In this document: positions 33,550 to 42,868 of the stretch, one piece after another | Layout of the letters: each line of letters starts with the position of its first letter | Position numbering within the stretch: the stretch's first letter is position 1 | The notes under the pieces: generated by a model | The model's database searches: none | Told to the model about the DNA's origin: nothing | What the model saw: only the letters and a program-made list of their open reading frames with translations | From: Flavobacteriaceae bacterium UBA5544 | Lineage (GTDB): Bacteria > Bacteroidota > Bacteroidia > Flavobacteriales > Flavobacteriaceae | Reading direction: 5' to 3' | NCBI GenBank assembly: GCA_002426755.1 | Contig: DINI01000023.1 | Span: 48,640-93,868, forward strand | DNA length: 45,229 bases | Made by a program: the position numbers and the translations under genes

Positions 33550-35508
33550 TTATTTACTTTCCTTCTCCACTTTTATTTCTGTGGATTTTTGCTCCCCATC
33601 CATCGGCATATCTTCCTTTTTTAAATATTTATCTAAAAACTCCAAGACTTTGCTATAAGCTTCTATTTGATTTTCCTTTTTAATGAACCCGTGCCCTTCA
33701 TCATCAAACAAAACATATTCAACAGGAACACCATTTTTTCGGACACCAGCTACAATTTCGTCAGACTCAACTTGTAAGACTCTTGGATCTTGCGAACCTT
33801 GTAAAACTATCAGTGGCTTGGTCACCTTATCTGTATGGAACAATGGCGAAATACGTTTTAATCTTACGGAATCTGCTGAAAACGGGTCGCCCAATTCCAG
33901 GTATAATGATTTGCGCATCGATTCCCAATATGGTGGAATGCTTTTTAAGGTACGTATCCAATTGGTGACACCAAATAAATTCACTCCAACATCAAATTCC
34001 TCTGGAGTATAGGTTAAGGCTGCCATGGTCATGTAACCGCCATAAGAACCACCGATGATTCCAATTTTGTCTCCGTCAATTTCAGGTTGTGTTGCAAGCC
34101 AATTTTTGCCCTCCACACAATCTTGCAAATCTTTTTCACCATGATTGAGGTCGTCCATTTGATAAAATGTTTTTCCATAACCACTACTACCACGATTATT
34201 CACAGCCAATACGGCATAACCGTGATTGACCATATACTGAATCATTGAGTTAAATCCTTGGCGCGATTGTCCGCCAGGTCCACCATGAACCCAAACCATC
34301 GCCGGTACTTTACTGTCTTTGCTCGCTTGATGAGGTAAATAATAAATAGCTGGAATTTCAGTTCCATCAAAAGATTTAAAACGGATGACTTTAGCATTGA
34401 CCAAATCTTCGGCATGGATTTCATCATTCAATACGTTGGTAATTTGATAGCGTCGTTTTGTCTCAAAATTATAACTGTACAAATCGGAAGGTCTGTTAGA
34501 GCCGCCGACATACATACGCATCCATTTTTCGTCATCGCTAAAGCCGACACTTGTGATGCTTTTATCACCAAAATCAGGTAAGGCAATCGGTTTATTGCTT
34601 GCGACATCAATAACTTCAATATCATTTTTTCCATCATTATTGATATAAACTACCATATACGTTCCGTTATCGGTAAAACCAGCACCAGAAATATCCCAAG
34701 GTTTTTGAAGCACTGTTGATTTTTCTTTGGTGTTCAAATCATATTTCATCAGATAGGAGAATTCTGCACCATCATCTGTAGTGTAATACAAAGCAGAACT
34801 ATCATTTGAAAAATCCTGCGCTGAATTCCCACTTTGATTCTCATTGATTTTTATCTTTTCTTTGGTTTTTATGTTATAGACATAGAGGTCGGAATCATTT
34901 GTGTTCAAAGATTTTGCCAAGGCAATAAAATTCTTGTCATTGGAAATGCTGCTGAAATTCATACCATCATTGTTCTGATAAACCATAGTGGATTTAAAAT
35001 CTGAAGTGTTCATCTCGTACACATCAAAAAACTGTGGGTTGCGTTTATTTGAACCGAAATAAAATGTGTTTTTATCTTGAGCCCACCCATAAAATTGTGA
35101 TTTGGCACCTTTTTCTGGTGTCAGGTCGGTAATCACTCCAGTGGTATCTCGTAAATAAATGTGGTCTATTTCGTCACCATTTCCGTCAGCGGATAATAAC
35201 ATTCTATCGTCATTGGGAAAGAAGGATTCCGCAAAATATGAAGTACTATCCGATGCCGTAATGGGTGTATATTCTCCACCAACCGTCGGTACGGTATAAA
35301 CATTATAAATTCCTGAACGATTACTCGAAATAAGCAATTTTGAGTTATCCGAAGAAAAGCTTCCGCCACCGACCGCTTCATTATCCATAAATTGCTCTAT
35401 GGTATATTGCTGCACATTGACAGCCTGTTCTTTTGTTTCTGTTTTGTTTTTGTCCTTACAGGAAATCAAAAGCAAAATCGTAAAAATTAAAATGAGTTGT
35501 TTTTTCAT
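33550..35508 (-). CDS. S9 family (prolyl oligopeptidase-type) serine peptidase, lipoprotein
   Basis: 652 residues. Lipoprotein signal MKKQLILIFTILLLISC (Cys17). Beta-propeller about 35-370 (repeated blades such as GGSFSSDNSKLLISSNRSG). Catalytic alpha/beta-hydrolase domain about 380-635 with nucleophile GGSYGGYM, acid in GSQDPRV and His in EGHGF. Removes dipeptides or acyl-amino acids from peptides in the periplasm. Its ATG overlaps the stop of the beta-propeller gene by 4 nt (ATGA), so the two are coupled. Confidence 0.94.
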   Translation of the reverse strand: MKKQLILIFTILLLISCKDKNKTETKEQAVNVQQYTIEQFMDNEAVGGGSFSSDNSKLLISSNRSGIYNVYTVPTVGGEYTPITASDSTSYFAESFFPNDDRMLLSADGNGDEIDHIYLRDTTGVITDLTPEKGAKSQFYGWAQDKNTFYFGSNKRNPQFFDVYEMNTSDFKSTMVYQNNDGMNFSSISNDKNFIALAKSLNTNDSDLYVYNIKTKEKIKINENQSGNSAQDFSNDSSALYYTTDDGAEFSYLMKYDLNTKEKSTVLQKPWDISGAGFTDNGTYMVVYINNDGKNDIEVIDVASNKPIALPDFGDKSITSVGFSDDEKWMRMYVGGSNRPSDLYSYNFETKRRYQITNVLNDEIHAEDLVNAKVIRFKSFDGTEIPAIYYLPHQASKDSKVPAMVWVHGGPGGQSRQGFNSMIQYMVNHGYAVLAVNNRGSSGYGKTFYQMDDLNHGEKDLQDCVEGKNWLATQPEIDGDKIGIIGGSYGGYMTMAALTYTPEEFDVGVNLFGVTNWIRTLKSIPPYWESMRKSLYLELGDPFSADSVRLKRISPLFHTDKVTKPLIVLQGSQDPRVLQVESDEIVAGVRKNGVPVEYVLFDDEGHGFIKKENQIEAYSKVLEFLDKYLKKEDMPMDGEQKSTEIKVEKESK

Positions 35509-38500
35509 AATTTAAAGGTTTTGATTGATTTAAATGGTGATGTATTTGAGCTTTCCATAGTATTTTGATACGTTTTCCAATCTTCACTAAAGAAGGTATT
35601 GGTTTTGTCTAGTGCACTATTCAATTCATCTTTGGCGTGCATCATCAAAGTCTTTTCGGTTGAGGTCAACCCATTTTGTCGGGATTGTACATACCCACTT
35701 GCGGTGCCCAAGCGTTGCATAACAGTTGTTTCTGGGTTTCGGGTAATACCTTGTCGTTTGTCTTCTTTTCCTAGATAGATGTCAACAATTTCCTCAATTT
35801 TTTTAATGATGTCTTTGGAGGCTTTTATTTGTTCTTTATACTTTTCTTTGTCCAATTTTTTTAAATCTGACTGATAGGATTCGGCAATATTCTTGCTTTC
35901 TATCAATTGTTTTACGGCATCGGCTGCAACCTGCTGCATGTTTTCAAGCTCTTTGGAGGCGTTATAAACTTCATCGATACTGGATTGAGAAACATTTAAA
36001 CGTGGGTCGGGCTCTACTTTAATCATTTCTTCTGAAGCCTGGTCGCCAAAATTCATCACCACTTTATAGGTTCCTGGTTTTACAGTTACGCCTCCAGGCT
36101 CGCTGTCTCTTTTTCTTATGGATTTTGAAGGCCTGTCCACGCCAGCTTCATCCATATACCATGTCCATTTGTAAACTCCGCTTGAATCTGGTGCTTTCTG
36201 TTTTAACGTTCTGATCAAACGCTCACCATCATAAATTTTTATTGTCAATGAATCCCATTTCACTAAATTTTTATCTTCATCAGGTTTAGACGAATTTATA
36301 TCTTCTTCGGTTTCATTTTCATCTTCCTTTTTTTCTTTTTCGTCTTTTTTCTTTTCATCAATCTTCACATAATAGGACAGTATTGCCCCATAGCCTCTGT
36401 TTTCACCCTGATACATTGCATCTGCACCAAATCGGCTTCCGGTAGGTTGCTGATAGGCTGCTTGGTACGCAGTTGGAGGTGTGAATAATTCCAGTTTTTG
36501 ATTGATGAGTTGTTTGTTTTTAGCTATTTCACGTAAGGGACGAATATCATCCAAAACCCAAGCGGCACGACCAAAAGTTCCAATGACCAAATCATGTTCA
36601 CGAGGATGAATGACCAAATCTTTGACAGAAACAGTGGGGAAACCTTCAGTCCATTTGGTCCATTTGCTTCCGGCATCCATGGAAATATATAAGCCGTCAT
36701 CTGTACCAAGGAACATCAAATTTGGTTCTTCGAGATCTTCAATAATTGAAAGCGTATAACTTTTAACATCCGTTTCATCCACTATTCGTGCCCATGTTTT
36801 TCCGTAATCTTTAGTTCTGTAAGCATAAGGTGTGAAATTGAATCGTCTGTAATCATTGGCAATCAATAGTGCTTCACCTTTATGTTTGTTGGAAGCTTTT
36901 ATTTGGGGAATCCAACTTCCTGCGGGTAATCCTTTGATGTTTTGGGAAACATCGGTCCATGATTGTCCTCCGTTTAGCGTCATCTGAACTCGTCCGTCAT
37001 CTGTGCCAATCCATAGCATATCTTTTTCGACAGGAGAGGGTTCTATGACCAAAATCGTACAATGATTCTCGGCACCCGTCGCATCCATTGTAATGCCACC
37101 GCTATCGGCTTGTTTTAATTTTTCTGGGTCATTGGTGGTCAGGTCGGGTGAAATGATGTTCCAAGTGTTTCCTTTATCTGTGGATTTATGAACAAACTGA
37201 CTTCCGAAGTAAATAGTGCTGTTATCAAACGGGTCAATGTTGATGGCCGAATTCCAATTAAAACGCAACTCTACATCAGCATCCGGATGCGTTGGTCTCA
37301 CTAAATAGTTATTTCCTGTTTGCCAGTCATATCGTAACACATAGCCTTGTTGACTCATGGTCCAACCGTATCGCGAGTCATCTTTATCGGGCACTACATC
37401 AAAGCCATCGCCAAAACTGATTTCCTGCCAATAGCTGTTACGAATACCTTGTGCTTTCCAAATATAGGCTGGTCCTCGCCATGAACCGTTATCCTGCATG
37501 CCTCCATAAACGTTATACGGGAATTCATTATCAACATTGATATGGTAAAATTGGGCCACAGGAAGATTGCCAATAAAACGCCATGATTTTCCTCCATCCT
37601 TTGTGATGTTCATACCTCCATCGTTCCCGTCAATCATAAAATTTCCATTTTTGGGATGAATCCACCATGCGTGATGGTCCGGATGTACACCATTATCTAC
37701 CCCATAAGCTGGCATTAATTGTGTGAAACTCTTTCCTCCATCTTCACTCACGTTAATGTAAGTAAACACGGAATACACTCGATTCTCATTTTGTGGATCG
37801 ACATAGATTTCAGAATAATAAAATGGACGATTTCCTATATCCTCTTTATCATTTATCATCTTCCAATTAAAGCCTCCATCTTCACTTTTATAAAGAGCAT
37901 TCTTTTTTGCTTCGACTAGTGCATAGACGATATTTGGTTTGTTTGGAGCAATGGCAACCCCAATTCTGCCAAGATTTCCTTTGGGTAAACCGTCTTTTTC
38001 GGTTAGTTTTTTCCAAGTTTTTCCGCCATCATGGGTCATGTGCAGACCAGAACCTTCGCCACCAGAATTAAAAAACCATGGTTCGCGTTTATGTTCCCAC
38101 ATCGCGGCGATCAATTTATTTGGGTTTGTTGGATCCATGACTAGGTCAGCAGCTCCGGTTTTGTTGTTGGCGAAGAGGATTTTATTCCAGGTTTCACCAC
38201 CATCGGTTGTTTTGTAAACCCCACGTTCTGGATGTTCTCCCCAAGGTGACCCTATGGCAGCAGCATACACCACGTTCGGATTGGTTGGGTCTATAATGAT
38301 ACGGTGTATGTGTCTTGTTTTTTCAAGTCCTTTTAATTGCCAACTTTTACCTCCGTCAAGCGAACGGTAGATGCCATATCCACCATTCAAACTATTTCTT
38401 GGGTTTCCTTCACCTGTGCCGACCCAAATTACACTAGGGTTGGATTGTTGTATGGCAACAGCTCCAATAGACGCGGTGACTTCTTTATCAAAAATTGGGT

Positions 38501-38726
38501 CCCATTTGATGCCTCCAGAAGTTGATTTCCATAGTCCTCCTGAAGCTGTGCCCACATACATAATGTCTGGATTACTGTGTACGGCATCGATGGCCGTTAC
38601 ACGACCCGACATGCCACCTGGACCAATGTTGCGAGGTTTCATGTGTTTGACTAAATCGAGGGAGAATTCTTGAGAGAATAAAGAAAGAGATGCCAAGAGC
38701 ATCAAGAAAAAGAAGCTTTGTTTCAT
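35505..38726 (-). CDS. Large secreted Asp-box (BNR/sortilin-like) beta-propeller protein
   Basis: 1073 residues with signal peptide ending SLFSQ (about residue 19). About nine Asp-box motifs (SLDGGKSW, TTDGGETW, THDGGKTW, SEDGGFNW, TKDGGKSW, STDKGNTW, TLNGGQSW, TKDYGKTW, SMDAGSKW) spread over 1-720, forming VPS10/sortilin-like propellers. Then a highly charged linker (about 795-830, KKKDEKEKKEDENE), a beta domain (about 835-920) and a helical C-terminal region. No T9SS sorting domain is seen. Cotranscribed with the S9 peptidase, so a joint role in peptide or glycopeptide use is plausible but not shown. Confidence 0.93.
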   Translation of the reverse strand: MKQSFFFLMLLASLSLFSQEFSLDLVKHMKPRNIGPGGMSGRVTAIDAVHSNPDIMYVGTASGGLWKSTSGGIKWDPIFDKEVTASIGAVAIQQSNPSVIWVGTGEGNPRNSLNGGYGIYRSLDGGKSWQLKGLEKTRHIHRIIIDPTNPNVVYAAAIGSPWGEHPERGVYKTTDGGETWNKILFANNKTGAADLVMDPTNPNKLIAAMWEHKREPWFFNSGGEGSGLHMTHDGGKTWKKLTEKDGLPKGNLGRIGVAIAPNKPNIVYALVEAKKNALYKSEDGGFNWKMINDKEDIGNRPFYYSEIYVDPQNENRVYSVFTYINVSEDGGKSFTQLMPAYGVDNGVHPDHHAWWIHPKNGNFMIDGNDGGMNITKDGGKSWRFIGNLPVAQFYHINVDNEFPYNVYGGMQDNGSWRGPAYIWKAQGIRNSYWQEISFGDGFDVVPDKDDSRYGWTMSQQGYVLRYDWQTGNNYLVRPTHPDADVELRFNWNSAINIDPFDNSTIYFGSQFVHKSTDKGNTWNIISPDLTTNDPEKLKQADSGGITMDATGAENHCTILVIEPSPVEKDMLWIGTDDGRVQMTLNGGQSWTDVSQNIKGLPAGSWIPQIKASNKHKGEALLIANDYRRFNFTPYAYRTKDYGKTWARIVDETDVKSYTLSIIEDLEEPNLMFLGTDDGLYISMDAGSKWTKWTEGFPTVSVKDLVIHPREHDLVIGTFGRAAWVLDDIRPLREIAKNKQLINQKLELFTPPTAYQAAYQQPTGSRFGADAMYQGENRGYGAILSYYVKIDEKKKDEKEKKEDENETEEDINSSKPDEDKNLVKWDSLTIKIYDGERLIRTLKQKAPDSSGVYKWTWYMDEAGVDRPSKSIRKRDSEPGGVTVKPGTYKVVMNFGDQASEEMIKVEPDPRLNVSQSSIDEVYNASKELENMQQVAADAVKQLIESKNIAESYQSDLKKLDKEKYKEQIKASKDIIKKIEEIVDIYLGKEDKRQGITRNPETTVMQRLGTASGYVQSRQNGLTSTEKTLMMHAKDELNSALDKTNTFFSEDWKTYQNTMESSNTSPFKSIKTFKL

Positions 38727-38747
38727 TACATTTTGGATTAGTTGTCC

Positions 38748-38755
38748 TAAAGATA
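38748..38755 (-). promoter_or_regulatory. -7-like element (TATCTTTA) for the propeller/S9 operon
   Basis: On the minus strand, 22 nt before the ATG at 38726. Same octamer as before the SPFH, DUF885 and sodC genes. Confidence 0.45.
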
Positions 38756-38836
38756 ATCAAATCTTATCACAACATTCTTTAAATAGATGTTAATGCTATT
38801 CTTATAAACATGAAAAAGTTGTATTTTTATGCAGCT

Positions 38837-39964
38837 ATGAAACACACAAGACCGTTACGAAAAGGTTTCATCTTTAAAACCTATGAATCCCCTTTTCAAT
38901 CTCCTTTTGACAAACTTTTTGAAGTTTTTAAAGAATTAATTACCCACACATCTGGCGATTTTGACGAGGCCATCGATTGGTTGCGCAAATTGGACAAGGA
39001 ATATAAATTGACCACATCGGAATATACGATTGATGATTTTATTGAAGACCTTAAGAAAAAGGGATATATACGGGAAGAGATTGACCCTGATGGTAATGGA
39101 GGCATGGCAATTACTGCAAAAACAGAACGTGCCATTCGGCAGCAGGCATTGGATCAGATATTTGGAAAGATTAAGCGAAGTGGACAAGGGAATCACAAAA
39201 GTAAAAGCCCAGGAATAGGTGATGAGCATACGGGTGATTTCAGAAGTTATCAATTTGGGGATGCTTTGGATAAAGTGTCAATGACGGAAAGTCTAAAGAA
39301 TGCTCAAGTAAACCATGGGATTGGTGATTTTAGTCTTTCTGAAGATGATTTGGTGGTAGAGGAAACGCTTCACAAATCGCAGATGAGTACGGTGTTGATG
39401 ATTGACATCAGCCACAGTATGATTTTGTATGGTGAAGATAGAATTACACCAGCAAAAAAAGTGGCGATGGCCTTGGCGGAATTGATTACCACTCGTTATC
39501 CTAAAGATACTTTGGATATTTTGGTGTTTGGGAATGATGCATGGCAAATAGAAATAAAAGATCTGCCTTATTTGAAAGTGGGACCTTATCATACAAATAC
39601 TGTTGCAGGCTTGCAATTGGCAATGGATTTACTCCGGAGAAAGCGAAATACCAACAAACAAATTTTCATGATTACTGACGGCAAACCAAGTTGTTTGCGA
39701 CTTCCAGATGGTCAATATTATAAGGATAGTAATGGGCTCAATCCTTACATTACCAATAAATGTTATGCGATGGCGCAACAGGCAAGACGCTTGCATATTC
39801 CGATTACAACTTTTATGATTGCACAAGATCAATATTTGATGCGTTTTGTGCGTGAGTTTACACAAGCTAATCAAGGGAAGGCTTTTTACACTGGCTTGCA
39901 AGGTTTGGGAGAAATGATTTTTGAAGATTATGAAACCAACAGAAAAAAAAGAATTAGAGGATAA
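38837..39964 (+). CDS. VWA-domain protein paired with an AAA ATPase
   Basis: 375 residues from the ATG at 38837 (MKHTRPLRKGFIFKTYE); a nine-codon longer form from 38810 crosses a TATTTTTA promoter-like element and is less likely. N-terminal helical region about 1-160, basic linker with GQGNHKSKSPG, then a von Willebrand A domain (about 175-360) with an intact MIDAS: DISHS (DxSxS), and ITDGKPS. This is the CoxE/BchD-like partner class that works with MoxR/ChlI ATPases as metal-dependent assembly factors. The ATPase gene follows 39 nt downstream. Confidence 0.9.
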   Translation: MKHTRPLRKGFIFKTYESPFQSPFDKLFEVFKELITHTSGDFDEAIDWLRKLDKEYKLTTSEYTIDDFIEDLKKKGYIREEIDPDGNGGMAITAKTERAIRQQALDQIFGKIKRSGQGNHKSKSPGIGDEHTGDFRSYQFGDALDKVSMTESLKNAQVNHGIGDFSLSEDDLVVEETLHKSQMSTVLMIDISHSMILYGEDRITPAKKVAMALAELITTRYPKDTLDILVFGNDAWQIEIKDLPYLKVGPYHTNTVAGLQLAMDLLRRKRNTNKQIFMITDGKPSCLRLPDGQYYKDSNGLNPYITNKCYAMAQQARRLHIPITTFMIAQDQYLMRFVREFTQANQGKAFYTGLQGLGEMIFEDYETNRKKRIRG

Positions 39965-40003
39965 AAAATAGATTCAAGAACAAAGAATCAAGACAAAAGA
40001 AAA

Positions 40004-41476
40004 GTGAAAATGAAAGTAGAAGATATAAGAACATTAGGAGAATTAAAACAATCAGGATATCAATCAAAATCGATTAAGGATGAGTTGAGGGATAATCTGA
40101 TTCAGAAGATAAAGAATAAAGAAACCACTTTTGAAGGGGTATATGGTTACGAGACTACTGTGATTCCGGAATTGGAACGTGCAATTCTTTCGAGACATAA
40201 TATTAATCTTTTGGGGCTGCGTGGGCAGGCAAAAACGCGATTGGCAAGATTGATGTTGAATCTGTTGGATGAATACATTCCGTATGTGGAAGGTTCTGAA
40301 ATCAATGACGATCCGTTACGGCCGATTTCTCGATTTGCGGTGGAGCTGATTAAGGAACAAGGGGATGCTACACCTATTGCTTGGTTGCACAGAAGTGAGC
40401 GTTTTGCCGAAAAATTGGCTACGCCCGATGTGACTGTTGCGGATTTAATTGGTGATGTTGACCCTATCAAGGCTGCCAATTTGAAGTTGAGCTATGCCGA
40501 CGACCGGGTGATTCATTATGGTATGATTCCGAGGACGAATCGTTGCATTTTTGTAATCAACGAATTGCCGGATTTGCAGGCACGCATACAGGTGGCGCTG
40601 TTTAATATTTTGCAGGAGGGTGACATTCAGATACGGGGATTTAAATTAAGGTTGCCATTGGACATTCAATTTTTGTTTACTGCGAATCCTGAAGATTATA
40701 CCAATAGAGGTAGTATTGTGACCCCTTTGAAAGATAGGATTGGGTCTCAAATATTGACGCACTATCCTGTGGATATTGAAACGGCCCGTTTGATTACGGA
40801 ACAAGAAGCCAGAGTGGTGGAGGGGCAAAAAGATACGGTGATGGTACCCGATTTGGCACGTGATTTATTGGAGCAAATTGTTTTTGAGGCCCGTGAAAGT
40901 GAATACATTGATGCCAAAAGTGGTGTGAGTGCACGGATGAGCATTACGGCGTTGGAAAATTTGTTGAGTACAGCAGAACGACGTGCGCTAAAGTCGGGTG
41001 ACGAGAAGACGATGGTTAGGTTGAGTGATTTTGTGGGCATTATTCCTTCTATTACTGGGAAAGTAGAATTGGTGTATGAAGGTGAGCAGGAGGGTGCGGC
41101 TGTGGTGGCTTTTAATTTGATAGGTGAAGCGGTGAAGAGTTTGTTTGAAGAATTTTTTCCGAAGATTGAAAAGCTGAAAAAGGAAGACGCGGAAACGCCT
41201 TATGATGATGTCATTTCGTGGTTTTTTAACCAAAAGGAAGGTTTTGAGCTGTTGGATAATTTGAGGGATAAAGAATATAAAAATTTATTGGATGCCATTT
41301 CGCCATTGGATGATTTGTTGGGTGAATATCAACCTAATTTGACGAAAGAGGACAGTTATTTTGTAAAGGAATTTGTGCTTTGGGCCTTGGTAGAGTTTAA
41401 ACAATTGAGCAAATATCGTTTTTCTGAAGGGATACAGTTTAAAGATCCTTATGGGAGCTTTATCAGTGGGATTTAG
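40004..41476 (+). CDS. MoxR/magnesium-chelatase-like AAA+ ATPase
   Basis: 490 residues. Walker A GLRGQAKTR (about 71-79); Walker B region CIFVINELPDL, where the usual Asp before the catalytic Glu is Asn; sensor 1 FTANPEDYTNR; ChlI-type arginine-finger region PLKDRIGSQ; C-terminal helical lid (SARMSITALENLLSTAERRAL) and a long C-terminal extension (about 370-490). Together with the upstream VWA protein it forms a MoxR-VWA chaperone pair. The client is unknown. Alternative start at 40010. Nothing else follows before the repeat region. Confidence 0.92.
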   Translation: MKMKVEDIRTLGELKQSGYQSKSIKDELRDNLIQKIKNKETTFEGVYGYETTVIPELERAILSRHNINLLGLRGQAKTRLARLMLNLLDEYIPYVEGSEINDDPLRPISRFAVELIKEQGDATPIAWLHRSERFAEKLATPDVTVADLIGDVDPIKAANLKLSYADDRVIHYGMIPRTNRCIFVINELPDLQARIQVALFNILQEGDIQIRGFKLRLPLDIQFLFTANPEDYTNRGSIVTPLKDRIGSQILTHYPVDIETARLITEQEARVVEGQKDTVMVPDLARDLLEQIVFEARESEYIDAKSGVSARMSITALENLLSTAERRALKSGDEKTMVRLSDFVGIIPSITGKVELVYEGEQEGAAVVAFNLIGEAVKSLFEEFFPKIEKLKKEDAETPYDDVISWFFNQKEGFELLDNLRDKEYKNLLDAISPLDDLLGEYQPNLTKEDSYFVKEFVLWALVEFKQLSKYRFSEGIQFKDPYGSFISGI

Positions 41477-41515
41477 TGAGGGTGGCTAGGGTTGAGGTAT
41501 GAGTAGCTAGGTTGT

Positions 41516-41703
41516 TTATGTTAGGCAACATCGGCTTATGTTTGTGACTTATGGTCTTATACTTGTGTACCAGGGTTTTTTGCTGATGACACAGGGCATT
41601 ATGCTGGCGAACCAAGGCATTTTACTGGCGACACATGACAGTTTGCTCACGAACCAACGTATTTTGTTGACGAACCAAGGCATTTTGCCCGCGAACCATG
41701 GTA
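41516..41703 (+). repeat. Nine-copy 21-bp degenerate tandem repeat (minisatellite)
   Basis: One 20-nt and eight 21-nt units start at 41516, 41536, 41557, 41578, 41599, 41620, 41641, 41662 and 41683. Late units fit TTTTGCTGGCGAACCAAGGCA; early ones are diverged. An open frame (41538-41765) crosses it and would encode a seven-residue periodic peptide (NQGILL-type), but this follows from the 21-bp period and needs no gene. Position: between the AAA ATPase gene and the cassette array. Confidence 0.85.
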
Positions 41704-41854
41704 TCTACTCCTATGTACTTTTTAGCAATTGGATACGTTCGGATGGCTTTATGCCGACCACGTGACACTCGGTTTTTCGTTTTGAGTGGAGTTTGCGATT
41801 CTGAAGATGGGCTAAACTTTAATTTGTGATTTCATTCCGATTTTTGGGGACGTA
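41704..41854. other. Intergenic stretch without visible features
   Basis: About 150 bp between the minisatellite and the 32-residue ORF. I see no gene, hairpin or promoter that I can support. Confidence 0.5.
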
Positions 41855-41953
41855 TTATTTTAACCCAAATTTTATAATCAACAGAGCAAACAGAATAATG
41901 GCCAATGCTATTCCTGTTATTTTTTTTGTGTTTTTATTGTCAAATGTTCCCAT
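41855..41953 (-). CDS. 32-residue single-pass membrane microprotein
   Basis: MGTFDNKNTKKITG followed by a hydrophobic helix IALAIILFALLIIKFGLK and a TAA stop. A polar-basic N-terminus followed by one membrane helix is typical of genuine membrane microproteins, and the helix fills the C-terminal half. It lies 43 nt beyond the terminal attC-like repeat and reads in the direction of the cassette genes. It does not carry an attC-like repeat of its own, so it is probably flanking chromosome. Function unknown. Confidence 0.5.
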   Translation of the reverse strand: MGTFDNKNTKKITGIALAIILFALLIIKFGLK

Positions 41954-41996
41954 GATTATATTTTTTTTGATTTTTTCTTATGCGTGTGGCGAGGAG

Positions 41997-42129
41997 TGAT
42001 AACGTGTTTGGCTATGGTTTCGTTGCGTGAAAATCCGCGAGGATTTTCTGCCGTAAACCGAAGATAGCAAATTTGCGAGGACTTTCCGAGAGTAAAGTCA
42101 GAAGCAATGAACTATAGCCGGTGTTAGCC
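41997..42129 (-). repeat. attC-like recombination site 1 (belongs to cassette A, distal end of the array)
   Basis: 133 nt. On the gene strand it opens with GGCTAAC (42123-42129) preceded by TGT, and closes with GTTATCA (41997-42003). The inner arms GGCTATAGTTCATTGC and the complement of GGCTATGGTTTCGTTGC pair almost fully. It contains a small hairpin GAAAATCC-GCGA-GGATTTTC (42029-42048). The closing GTTATCA is degenerate, as expected at the outer end of an array. Starts 7 nt after the cassette A stop. Confidence 0.75.
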
Positions 42130-42136
42130 ACAGTAT

Positions 42137-42721
42137 TTATTCTGTTTTTATTTTAATTATAGTATCCGTTTCTACACTTATTTCAGGTCCAAATTCGTAT
42201 TTATTATACTTGACTTTTAATTCAATATTTCCATTTTTAGTTTTTAGAGAGGCTTTGTCAAAGTCAATAGATTCATTAAGATTTATTTCCATTATTTTAT
42301 TTTCCAGCAACCAAAATTTCTTTTCAGTCACTTCGTAAGGGCAACAAGCTCCCATAAAACCTTTGTATTTGTTATAAATCACAATTTTGTCATTTTCCAC
42401 TTTTATTTCTTTCGGATAGATTGGGTAGAGGACAATTGAGGCTAAAAGACCAAAAAATATTCCGCCAAACAACCAAAAGAGTAAAGTCAGAATTGGTGTT
42501 ATAAAATAAATACTAAAATAGATTACTCGTTTTTTGAATGGCTTGAAATTCCAGAAAAAGAGAATAATTCCGCTTGCATAAATCAAAGTTGTTATTAAAT
42601 ATGCGAACCTGTAATTTAGACTTATTTCAATCGTGTTTTTCAGAGTGAAATTCAGTAAGGCAAATCCCAAAAGGTAGAAATGAATCTTGGTAATTATATC
42701 TTTGATTTGGGCTTTCGTCAT
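42137..42721 (-). CDS. Cassette A: hypothetical integral membrane protein
   Basis: 194 residues from the ATG at 42721 (MTKAQIKDIITKIHFYLLG). The frame is open to 42766, but those extra codons lie in the neighbouring attC-like repeat, so they are not real. Four hydrophobic segments in the first 105 residues, then a beta-rich soluble tail (IKVENDKIVIYNKYKG, MEINLNESIDFDKASL). There is a Cys pair in MGACCPYEV. No family recognised. Start is 6 nt from the core site and stop 7 nt from the next repeat, a very tight cassette. Confidence 0.82.
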   Translation of the reverse strand: MTKAQIKDIITKIHFYLLGFALLNFTLKNTIEISLNYRFAYLITTLIYASGIILFFWNFKPFKKRVIYFSIYFITPILTLLFWLFGGIFFGLLASIVLYPIYPKEIKVENDKIVIYNKYKGFMGACCPYEVTEKKFWLLENKIMEINLNESIDFDKASLKTKNGNIELKVKYNKYEFGPEISVETDTIIKIKTE

Positions 42722-42726
42722 ATTGT

Positions 42727-42860
42727 GGCTAACGTTTTGTGTATGATTAGTTGCGTGGTTCAGCAACTAATGTAGTAAACAAATACTTGCCAGAGGAAAT
42801 TCCGAAGGAATTTTCGTGATAAGCACTAGCCACAGCAATTAATTATACACCGTGTTAGGC
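42727..42860 (-). repeat. attC-like recombination site 2 (belongs to cassette B)
   Basis: 134 nt. Gene strand: opens GCCTAAC (42854-42860), a full match to the attC RYYYAAC box, and closes GTTAGCC (42727-42733), the start of cassette A. Arms GTGTATAATTAATTGC and the complement of GTGTATGATTAGTTGC pair with compensating differences. An inner hairpin GAAATTCC...GGAATTTTC lies around 42796-42815, and CTTGCCAGAGGAAA is shared with site 3. Confidence 0.8.
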
Positions 42861-42868
42861 AACGTATT

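Noticed and set aside
41516..41703. CRISPR array
   Set aside because: Units are contiguous 21-mers without unique spacers and are too degenerate; no cas genes nearby.
41538..41765. 75-codon plus-strand frame across the 21-bp repeats
   Set aside because: The apparent seven-residue peptide repeat follows directly from the 21-bp period. No promoter, no recognisable domain, and the non-repeat end looks random. Kept only as a repeat.
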